Assembly: GCF_024139115.2 (NCBI RefSeq)
Contig: NC_085141.1
Span: 222,814,307-222,878,306 of the forward strand
Reading direction: 5' to 3'
DNA length: 64,000 nucleotides
Source: Armigeres subalbatus
Taxonomy: Eukaryota > Arthropoda > Insecta > Diptera > Culicidae
The notes beneath the pieces are model-generated. The model was not told the DNA's origin and ran no database searches. It saw only the letters and a list, made by a program, of their open reading frames with translations. The position numbers were made by a program, and so were the translations under genes. Shown piece after piece: positions 54,722-64,000 of the stretch (positions within the stretch are counted from its first letter, which is position 1; each line of letters opens with the position of its first letter).

Positions 54722-55990
54722 GAGTCAGTAAAGTCAGTCCAGTCCAGTCCTTTTCAGGTGCAGTCAAAGTCTGTCAAGAGCACAGGCCTGTTCTGGTCCA
54801 GGTCCAGGTCCGTTTCCAGTCTAGTCAGGCCAGATTCAGTCCAGGCCGAGATCGAGAGTCAAGGAACCGGCCCAGGTAACGTTTTTGGTTTTGTGACGCT
54901 CTTGGGACGGCAAAACAATAACAAGACCAGTCTGGACGAGAATGCGTTTCCGGATCCAGTTGAAGTCGGTTCCAGATCCAGCAGATCAGGATCTCGGGTT
55001 TGATCGGATCCAGTTCAAGATCCAGTCTGCATCAAGGCAAAAGTACAGTCCAAGTCAGGCCCCGGTTCAGTCTAAAGCTCAGTTCAGGTTCAGTCAAAGT
55101 CAAGTCCAAGGTCAGTCCAGGCCCAGTCGAGTCTGGTTCAGATTAAGTCCAGTCCAGTCGGGGTCCAGTTCAAATCTAATTGATTTCTGATAAAGTCGGT
55201 TTCCAGGTCCAGTCTGAGTCAGTCTACGTTCCAGTCAGTTCGAAGTCCATGTCCAATAAAAAAAAACAGTCAAAATAAGTCCCGGATCAGCCCAGGCTCA
55301 GTTCAGGTCTGACTGAGCCAGTTCCAGGTTCAGTCCAGGCCAGTCGAGTCAGTTCAGATTAGGTTCATGTCCAGTCGAGGTCCAGTTTAAGTCCAGTTAG
55401 GTTCTTGGAGTTAAAGGTTCGGTGCCAGATCCAAGAGTCCTGGCCAGGTCGGATCCGATCAGTCCAGGTTCGACCAGACATCCAGGTCAGGTCCAGGTCC
55501 ACAGCTAGTCAGTCCAAGTCCGTTCGAGAGTTCGGATCCAGCCCAGGTTGGATCAAGAGTTCAGTCCAGTTCAGATCGAGATCCAGGCCCAATGTAAATC
55601 AGGTTCAGATTGGATCCAAATCCAGCACAGATCAGTATTTAATTCCAGTTCGTTCCAGATCTGGTTTAATCGGTCAAAGCCAGTCCGGATCTGATCCAAG
55701 AATCGGTCCAGGTCAGTCTAAGTCAAAGGTTCCAGGCCAGGTCAGTTGGTTTCCAGATAGAGTCAGTACTGGTTCAGTCGAAGAACGGATCCAGGTTCAG
55801 TCCAGTCAGGCCCAGTCAAGGACGTACGGTTCAGGTTCGGTCCAAAGATGGAGTCCGGTCGAAGTCAGTCCAGGTCCAGGTTGGATTGGGTTTGGATTGA
55901 GTTCAGATTCGGCTCCAGTCAGGAGTCGGTTCAGATGCAGTCAGTACAGGTTCGCCAAGGCCAGTCAAAGTCTCGGATGAGGCCATTGGG
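54722..55990. repeat. Satellite spacer copy 2 (~1.3 kb), G-type
   Basis: It carries the same landmarks: CCTTTTCAGGTGCAGTCAAA, GAGCACAGGCCTGTTCTGGT, AGGTAACGTTTTTGGTTTTG, GGATCTCGGGTTTGATCGGA and AAAGTCTCGGATGAGGCCAT. It differs from copy 1 by many single-base insertions and deletions. Confidence 0.85.
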
Positions 55991-58900
55991 ATCCGGATCA
56001 GTCCGTTTCCCAGGTCGGCATCCAGTCCAGGTCAGTCCAGGTCTAGTCAGGCCCAGTCAGGCCAGGTCCAGATCTAGTCCAGGTCCAGTCCAGATCCAGT
56101 CCAGGTCAGTCGGTTCCAGTCGGTTCAGTCAGGTCAGTCCAGATCGAGTCCAGTCAGATCAGTCAGTCAGATCCAGTCAGATCGGTCCAGGTCAGTCCAG
56201 GTCAGGTCAGATCCAGTCAGAGTCCAGTCAGTCAGTCAAGATCCAGGTCCAGTCGGTCAGATCAGTCCAGGTCAGTCCAGTCCAGTCCAGGTCCAGTCCA
56301 GATCCGGTCGATCCAGTCCAGGTCAGTCCAGTCGGTCAGATCAGTCCAGATCAGTCAGTCAGTCAGGTCAGTCCAGATCAGTCCAGGTCAGTCCAGATCA
56401 GTCCAGATCCGGTCAGGTCAGTCAAGGTCAGTCCAGATCCAGTCCAGATCGGTCAGTCGGTCAGGTCAGTCCAGATCAGTCCAGTCAGATCCAGTCCGTC
56501 AGGTCAGTCCAGGTCAGTCAGATCCAGTCAGGTCAGTCCAGATCCAGTCCAGATCCAGTCCAGATCCAGTCCAGGTCAGTCCAAGTCAGTCCAGGTCGGT
56601 CCAGGTCGGTCCAGTCCAGTCAGATCGGTCAGTCAGATCAGTCCAGGTCCAGTCAAGATCCAGTCCAGTCAGTCAGTCAAGTCAGTCCAGGTCCAGTCCA
56701 GATCCAGTCCAGGTCAGTCCAGGTCAGTCCAGGTCGGTCAGATCCAGTCCAGGTCAGTCCAGGTCGGTCCAGATCGGTCAGATCGGTCCAGATCCAGTCA
56801 GGTCAGTCAGGTCAGTCGGTCAAGGTCCAGTCAAGTCAGTCTAGATCCAGTCAGTCCAGTCCAGTCGGTCAGGTCCAGTCCAGGTCGGTCAGGTCAGTCC
56901 AGGTCAGTCCAGGTCCAGGTCAGTCAGTCCAGTCAGGTCCAGTCAGGTCGGTCCAGGTCAGTCAGATCAGTCACGTCAGTCCAGATCTGATCCAGATCCT
57001 GTCCAGGTCGGCCCAGTCAGTCCAGGTCCAGGTCAGGTCAGTCAAGTCAGGTCCAGAGTCAGTCCAGGTCCAGTCAGATCAGTCCAGATCCTGTCAGGTC
57101 AAAGCCCCAGTCAGGTCCAGGTCCAGTCCAGATCTGGGCCGAGTCAGTCAGGTCCGGTCAGGTCGGTCCAGGTCAGTCAGGTCAGTCCAGGTCAGTCCAG
57201 ATCAGTCCAGGTCGGTCAGATCCAGTCAGATCCAGTCCAGGTCAGTCGGTCGATCCAGATCCAGTCAGGTCAGTCCAGATCAGTCCAGGTCCAGTCCAGG
57301 TCGGTCAGTCGGTCAGTCCAGTCGGTCAGGTCAGGTCAGTCCAGGTCAGTCCAGTCAGATCCAGTCCAGGTCAGTCAGATCAGTCCAGATCGGTCAGATC
57401 CAGTCGGTCAGGTCAGATCCAGTCCAGTCCAGTCCAGGTCAGGTCAGTCCAGATCCAGTCAGGTCAGTCCAGGTCCAGTCCAGGTCAGTCAGGTCGGTCA
57501 GTCCAGGTCGGTCCAGGTCAGGTCCAGATCAGTCCAGGTCAGTCCAGATCCAGTCCAGATCAGTCAGGTCAGTCCAGATCAGTCAGGTCAGTCCAGGTCC
57601 GGTCAGGTCCAGTCCAGATCTAGTCCAGATCCAGTCAGTCCAGATCTAGTCAGGTCAAGGTCAGGTCAAGTCAGGTCAGATCGGTCAGTCAGTCAGTCCA
57701 GGTCAGGTCAGTCCAGGTCCAGTCCAGGTCAGTCCAGATCCAGTCCAGATCCAGTCCAGGTCAGTCAGTCAGGTCAGTCCAGAGTCCAGTCCAGGTCAGT
57801 CCAGGTCCAGTCCGTCCAGTCCAGATCTAGTCCAGATCCTGTCCAGGTCAGCCCCAGGTCAGTCAGGTCGGTCCAGTCGGTCCAGGTCAGTCCAGGTCTG
57901 ATGGTCAGGTCAGTCCAGTCCAGAGTCCAGGTCATTGGATCGGTCCAGGTCGGTCAGGTCCAGTCCAGATCAGTCCAGATCGGTCCAGGTCAGTCCAGGT
58001 CAGTCAGGTCAGTCCAGGTCAGTCCAGATCCGGTCCAGGTCGGTCCAGATCCAGTCCAGGTCCAGTCAGATCCAGTCAGTCAGGTCAGTCCAGGTCAGTC
58101 CAGATCCAGTCCAGATCAGTCCAGATCCAGTCCAGGTCCGGTCAGGTCAGGTCCAGATCGGTCCAGGTCAGTCAGGTCGGTCAGTCAGGTCAGTCAGTCC
58201 AGATCGGTCCAGGTCCAGTCAGGTCAGGTCAGTCCAGGTCAGTCCAGGTCGGTCAGATCCAGTCCAGATCAGTCCAGGTCAGTCCAGGTCCAGTCCAGTC
58301 AGTCCGGATCCAGTCAGGTCCAGTCCAGGTCAGTCCAGTCCAGTCCAAGTCCTGCCCAGGTCAGCCCAGATCCAGTCCAGGTCCTGTCCAGATCCAGTCA
58401 CATCTGGTTCAGGTTTAGTCCTGGTCAGTCAAGGTCCAGTCCAGGTCTGTCAAATGATCCAAGGCCAGTCCAGGGCCAGTCCAGGTCCAGTCAAGATCCA
58501 GTCCAGATCCAGTCCAGATCGGATCCAGATCCAGTACGGATCCAGTCAAGGTTCAGTCCAGGTCAGTCCAGATCCAGTCCAGTCAGTCAGGTCCAGAGTC
58601 AGTCCAGTCGGTCCAAGTCCAGTCAGTCCAGTCCAGGTCAGTCCAGGTCCAGTCCAGTCAGTCCAGTCAGTCCAGGTCAGTCCAGTCGGTTCCAGTCCAG
58701 GTCCAGTCCAGTCCAGGTCAGTCAAGTCAGTCCAGTCAGTCGGTCCAGTCAGTCCAGGTCCAAGTCGGTCCAGGTCAGTCAGATCAGTCCAGGTCAGTCC
58801 AGGTCAGTCCAGGTCAGGTCAGATCAGGTCCAGGTCAGTCCAGTCGGCTCCAGTCAGTCCGGTCCAGTCCAGTCCAGGTCGGTCAGTCCAGATCCAGTCC

Positions 58901-59694
58901 AGGTCCAGTCCAGGTCGGTCAGATCCAGTCCAGGTCCAGTCCAGGTCAGTCAGGTCAGTCCAGGTCAGGCCAGATCTAGTCCAGGTCAGTCCAGGTCCAG
59001 TCCAGGTCAGTCCAGGTCCAGTCCAGTCAAGGTCAGTCAAAGTCCAGTCTAGAGTCAGTCTGGTCAGGTCCAGTCCAGTCCAGATCCAGTCCAGGTCCAG
59101 TCCAGAGTCAGTCCATGCCCAGTCAGGTCAGTCCAGGTCAGTCCAGATCCAGTCCAGATCAGTCCAGGTCCAGTCCAGATCAGTCCAGATCGGATCCAGG
59201 TCAGTCCAGGTCAGTCCAGATCGGTCAGATCCAGTCCAGGTCAGTCAGGTCCAGATCCAGATCCAGTCCAGGTCAGTCCAGATCCAGTCCAGGTCAGTCC
59301 AGATCCAGTCCATGTCAGTCCAGGTCCAGTCGGATCCAGGTCAGTCAGGTCCAGTCAGGTCAGTCCAGGTCCGGTTTAAGGCCAGTCCAGGTCCAGTCCA
59401 GGTCCAGTCTAAGGCCGGTCCAGAGCCGGTCCAGGAGCCAGTCCAGGTCAGTCCAGATCTGGTCAGGTCTAGTCCAGATCCAGTCAGGTACAGTCCAGGT
59501 CAGTCCAGGTCGGTCCAGGTCCAGTCCAGTCTAGTCCAGGTCCAGTCCAGATCAGTCCAGGTCCAGTCGGATCCAGAGTCCAGTTCAGGTCCAGTCGGTC
59601 CAGGCCTGCTCCAGTCAGTCCAGATCCAGGTCCCAGTCAGTCCAGATCCAGTCCAGGTCAGTCCAAGATCAGTCCAGGTTGATCAAGTCAGGTC

Positions 59695-61000
59695 TAAGTC
59701 AGTAAAGTCAGTCAGTCCAGGTCGGCACTTTCCAGGTGCAGTCAAGTCCTGTCAGAGCACAGGCCTGTTCGGTCCAGGTCAGGTCGTTTCCAATCTAAAT
59801 CCAAACCAAATTCAATCCAAACCGAATCAAGAAGTCAAGAACCAGCCCAAGTAACATTTTTAGTTTTATGACGCTCTTGAAGACCTTAAAACCATTAGAA
59901 AACCAATCTGAACGAAAAACATTCCGAATCCAATTGAGATCAAATTCAAATCCAACACAAATCAGAATCTCGATTTAATCCAGATCCAATTCAAATCCAA
60001 TCTTCATCAAAACCAAAAAATCCAATCCAAATCAAACCCCAGATTCAATCTAAACTCAATTCAAATTCAATCAAAATCAAATCCAAATTCAATCCAAACC
60101 CAATCGAAATCTAATTCAAATTAAATCCAAATCCAATCGAAGTCCAATATCCAATTAATTTCTGATAAAATTCCAATTCCAAGTCCAATCTAAAATCCAA
60201 TCTACATTCAATCAATTCGAAATCCGTATCCAAATCCAAATTAAATCCAATTCAAATTAAATCCCAGAACCAACCCAAACTCAATTCAAATCTAATCCAA
60301 ATCCAATCAAAATTCAATCCAAACCCAATCGAAATCCAAATCAAATTAAATTCATATCCAATCGAAGTCCAATTCAAATCCAATTAAATTCTTAAATTAA
60401 AAGTTCAGTACAAATCCAAAAGAAATCCTAACCAAATCCGAATCCAAATCCAATCCAAATTCGACAAACATCCAATCCAAGTCCAAGTCCACAACTAATC
60501 CAATCCAAATCCATTCGAAATTCGAATCCAACCCAAATTGAATCAAAATTCAATCCAATTCAAATCGAATCCAAACCCAATGTAAATCAAATTCAAATTG
60601 AATCCAAATCCAACACAAATCAATATTTAATTCCAATTCATTCCAAATCTAGTTCTAATCCAATCCAAAACGAATCCGAATCTAATCCAAATTCAATCCA
60701 AATCCAATCTAAATCCAAAAGAATTCCAAACCAAATCCAATTTGATTTCCAAATAAATCCAATACTAGTTCAATCGAAAAACAGATCAAATTCAATCCAA
60801 TCCAAACCCAATCAAAATACAATTCAAATTCAATCCCAAATAAATCCAGTCGAAATCTAATCCAAATCCAAATTTAATTAGGATTTAGAATTAAATTCCG
60901 AATTAAACTCCAATCAAAATCCAATTCAAATGCAATCCAATACAAATTCCCTTAAAAACCAACCAAAATCTTAGACAAAATCCAATAGAATCCGAATCCA
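59695..61000. repeat. Satellite spacer copy 3, changing from G-type to A-type inside the unit
   Basis: The first ~95 bp are G-type (GTAAAGTCAGTCAGTCCAGG, GGCACTTTCCAGGTGCAGTC, GTTCGGTCCAGGTCAGGTCG). From about 59,790 the same spacer continues as A-type: TTTCCAATCTAAATCCAAAC, AAGTAACATTTTTAGTTTTA, AGAATCTCGATTTAATCCAG. It ends near AAAATCTTAGACAAAATCC. The landmarks keep the same order and spacing as in copies 1 and 2. Confidence 0.85.
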
Positions 61001-61140
61001 ATCCATTCCAAATCAATATACAATCCAAATCCAATCAAAATCTAATCCAAATTCAATACGTATTCAATTCAAAGTCAATTTCATCAAAACCCAAATCAAA
61101 ATGTAATTCAAATCCAATCAACATCCAATTCACAAATTTA
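59791..61140. repeat. A-type satellite, right flank
   Basis: Degenerate AATCCAAATCC-type sequence, mostly spacer copy 3, followed by ~140 bp of simple units. It ends near TTTAATCCCAAAAGCTAG, where ordinary AT-rich sequence resumes. Confidence 0.85.
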
Positions 61141-63736
61141 ATCCCAAAAGCTAGTTGTAACAATTGACGGTTACAATGTTTATGTCAACAACTGGAAATT
61201 TCTCCATTGGGCATTTCTGTAATGTCTCAATATTGGAAATTCCATAAAGTGCATTGATACTACATAAACCAGATTGTAGATTGTAATCAGTATAACTACT
61301 GTGGCTTATGCACATCTGTAAATGTAATCAACGGATTTTTAGTTTGCTTTTGCGCTCAACCGTAATGAAAAAGTATGTCATTTATATCTCAGGTGGTGAT
61401 TGGATTGGATTACAAATCTGATTTAAACATTTTCAAATAGAACTCAATTTATTATCGTTTAGCTCACACCTGACATTCATCATCATTTGCCTCTCGGTGA
61501 AGAATTGGACCAGCACCAAAAATCAACACAATGCTGGTTAGAAAAAGAATTGTTTCATCTCATCGCCTTGGATTTGCATGTATCAACATTCACCATGCGT
61601 CTCCATTTAATTGAAAATCTTCGAATTAACGAGACTCATTCAAGTGTAGATATCTGTGTTACTTTACATCGAACATCATCATCGTACATCGGTACATCGA
61701 AATTAATCGAAGCCATTAACATGCTCAACAATACTTCATTCCATGACTCACGGATTTCAAATAGCGCTTTTCTGGTACACTTTAAATTGCATATATGAGT
61801 AGAGGCATGGTTCAATCGATTCTATTTTGTTTTCGAGTGCATAAATATCTCGAATAAGACATGTTACATCGCATTGGTACAATAATAAACATGCTCCTGC
61901 GAATATGTACATTTTTCATACCTCAGCCGGTTGTCTATCGGATCTCTAATGACTATAAAAAGCACTGTATTATGGTGGTGCAAAAGACACAACCAACCAA
62001 CAACCTCTTCCTGAGGTGAAGTTTAACCACCAGAGAGGTGGCACAGAGAGTAAACTTTTTAAACTCGCAGCCATACAACCAATTTAACTTTTGCACCCTT
62101 TTCTCTCATTTCGACTTAAACACTTTTTTATGATTTTTCACCACATGCGAGTAGTATCAGCCTGTATCGATCAACAACCAGCTGAGATGTATTCGAGAAA
62201 CTTGAAAAGAATTTCCATGATGAAAAACAAACACCCCTTATGCTAGCATCGTTACATATTTCCGATATCCTGGAAGGAAACCGTCGTGAATCGAAGACAA
62301 AAATAGACTGAATTTCCTGACCGAAGACAAGAGATTTATATTCTTCTGATATTCTCCGAAGTCATCATCAACTTGAATGTTGTTGGGATGAACATGTGCC
62401 GCTTTGAATGCTTTCGCACCGCTGCTCCATGGTTCATTCTTTGAAACGAATTCATTCCTTATGTTGGTAGAAGTGGATGACCTCGATTCCTGTTATCAAA
62501 CATGCAAAATAATGAACAGCTGTATAGCAATGAATGCGCATGCTTTTGAAACAGCTGATCTACCGTAACGTTGTTGTTTCGAAAAATAAGCAATCCCGGG
62601 TAGAAGCCGTGATATTAATAACAAAACATGATATGAACTTGTTTGAAATAAGAGAAAAATAACAAGCAAAAATAACAAAAAAAAATGCACCGAAATGTCA
62701 TAAACATTTTGGGTTTTACTATTAACAAGAACAAACTAATAGCTCAAGATATTGATAAGTTCTTGTTAATAAAAAACCTGACATTTTTACGATGTTCCAG
62801 TGCAATTTTTTGTTATTGTCGATTACTGAGCTATTTTCGTTTACCTGGGATATGTAATATAATATAACATCATGTTATGGTCATGTGATGAATACTAACA
62901 GTTTTGAACCATATCCTTTTTCATGTTGTTTTTAATGTGTGTTCTTTATAATAGTAACAGTGAGATAAATATTCGATCCGCGTTTGATAGAGCTACAGCT
63001 ATTATACTTGATGTGTTGTGCTCGAATTAGAGGAATACTATTGATATGACGACAAATTTAAGATGATACCTATTCCCGGGGAAGGTTGCAACGTGGGCAA
63101 GATTGATTGATGATTAAGGCTGAGGGTAAATGAGGGTCGATACGGAAGCCGAACAGACAAAACTCGTTTTTGTAGCCTGTAGCAAGATTTATGTGCTAGG
63201 CGTTCGACACGGTCGGCTGGTACCTTTTGCAAATAATGAAATTTCAATGTCTTTTTTCAGAAATGGAAACTGAAACTCGATTACATATGAGAACTAGATA
63301 AAATGTAGGAAATAAACGAAGGACAAAATCTGTGGAAATAAAATTACGCTGTTACATGTAGGAGGGTCGACGGGTATCGATAAATTAACATGTTTCTAAC
63401 TTGTATACATACATGCTTTTCGAGCACAACACTGCCACAACACTTATTAATTTGGAATTTGAGTATTTTTTTATTTTCGTATAATTATTCCCTCACTTTT
63501 CCATATTTATATGTGCTATATTTACTTAATTTCATAATGTAATATTTTTATACCATCGTATTGTAAAATTTTGCAATTTTTTTTTATTTTTAAGCTGTCA
63601 TAATTTCATAATGTTGTATTGTATGCTGCCATACACTGTTGATAAGAAACTATATTTTTTAATTATATATTTTCATATTTTTATTTATATATTTTTCAAA
63701 TATGTATTCATATTATCACGTTCTTATTTTATCATG
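61141..63736. other. AT-rich unassigned sequence
   Basis: The longest frame is 61,487-61,798 (+, 103 codons), without a recognisable domain. CTATAAAAAGC at about 61,955 looks like a TATA box but no gene follows. The minus frame 63,038-63,247 (69 codons, KVPADRVERLAHKSCYRLQK) is also unrecognised. From 63,440 the sequence is rich in TTTCATAT-like short repeats. Confidence 0.35.
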
Positions 63737-63738
63737 TA

Positions 63739-63914
63739 CACCCGATTCTGTTTTTACACGGATTTTTCTACACGGCCGTGTAAAAAAGTTCCCATACAAA
63801 ATTTTTGTAAAGTTGCTCCATTTTGCATGATTCGTCGAGAAATCATAAAACTTTTTGAACTGAAAACTTTTTTTTCACGGAACGCATCCCCCGTGTAAAA
63901 AAAAGAATCGGGTG
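63739..63914. mobile_element. TA-flanked MITE (CACCCGATTCT ends), 176 bp
   Basis: CACCCGATTCTGTTTTTACACGG at the left pairs with the reverse complement of CCGTGTAAAAAAAAGAATCGGGTG at the right. TA flanks both ends (63,737-63,738 and 63,915-63,916). TACACGG and CCGTGTA also occur inside near 63,770-63,782, making a second short inverted pair. No coding frame. Confidence 0.75.
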
Positions 63915-63986
63915 TATTCATATTTTCCTATGTTCAAATTTTTATATTTTCATATTTTTGTTTCTTCGTGCTTTCATATTTTCATA

Positions 63987-64000
63987 TACACCCGATTCTT
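63987..64000. mobile_element. Start of a second CACCCGATTCT MITE at the window edge
   Basis: TACACCCGATTCTT repeats the TA plus terminal sequence of the element at 63,739 only ~75 bp after it ends. The copy is cut by the window boundary. Confidence 0.55.

Larger units (their letters stand above)
37816..59790. repeat. G-type satellite block, ~22 kb
   Basis: The block is built from short, shuffled units: GTCCAGATCCAGTCCAGGTC, CAGTCCAGGTCAGTCC and GGTCCAGATCGGTC. Aligned to the flanks, AATCC becomes AGTCC and AAATCC becomes AGGTCC or AGATCC, with frequent loss of one C from CC. The plus strand almost lacks TAA, TAG and TGA, so frames stay open for up to 5.9 kb (47,269-53,166; also 40,921-44,061, 40,988-44,137, 44,749-46,038 and 57,935-59,854). 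They translate to SPGQSRSSPDPVQ-like low-complexity text. These are not genes. Two spacer copies (46,020 and 54,722) and the start of a third lie inside. Confidence 0.9.

Noticed and set aside
57935..59854. 639-codon frame in the satellite
   Set aside because: Same low-complexity repeat translation; it ends where the sequence becomes A-type.
37080..61140. CRISPR array or telomere
   Set aside because: There are no constant repeats with unique spacers, and the unit does not match TTAGG or any known telomere; the context is a mosquito-type genome.

Overview
This looks like a piece of a large, transposon-rich culicine mosquito genome, most likely Aedes. The best evidence is several tRNA-derived SINE copies that resemble the Aedes Feilai family, a Pao/Bel element, R1-like and RTE-like LINE remnants, a Ty3/gypsy remnant, many short inverted-repeat elements (MITEs) and mosquito-style degenerate minisatellites. 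I found no intact host gene. Every recognisable protein-coding stretch belongs to a broken mobile element.

Layout. 1-10,230 holds short fragments, minisatellites (a TTCTCACTTC-type and a GAATTCCTGGAGGAACTTCC-type), palindromic MITEs, one SINE, and two copies of a structured repeat with a hairpin at each end, an internal array of ~165 bp units and a CA/GT tract. 10,900-14,360 (minus strand) is an internally deleted R1-like LINE abutting a truncated gypsy gag-pol. 16,910-23,349 (minus strand) is a structurally complete Pao/Bel element with two LTRs and a 5-bp target duplication (GGCAG), inactivated by stops, frameshifts and a SINE insertion. 23,355-32,870 holds SINE fragments, an LTR-like unit, a 5'-truncated LINE, another copy of the hairpin-ended repeat and a TAA-flanked MITE. 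32,875-34,947 is a hAT-like element with a perfect 8-bp target duplication; a second, fully palindromic hAT-like MITE with its own perfect 8-bp duplication sits inside it.

37,080-61,140 is one satellite locus. The edges are (AATCCAAATCC)n. The central 22 kb (37,816-59,790) is the same sequence read as CCAGTCCAGATCCAGTCCAGGTCAG, with A replaced by G and many CC reduced to C. Three copies of a ~1.3 kb non-simple spacer lie in this locus. The change from G-type to A-type falls inside the third spacer copy, so it follows position and not repeat unit. This is the most striking signal in the window: either a patch of systematic sequencing or consensus error, or a real localized hypermutation tract. 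The very long open frames here (up to 1,965 codons) arise because the repeat lacks stop codons and should not be called genes.

61,141-64,000 is AT-rich, with one complete short TA-flanked MITE and the start of a second copy at the window edge.
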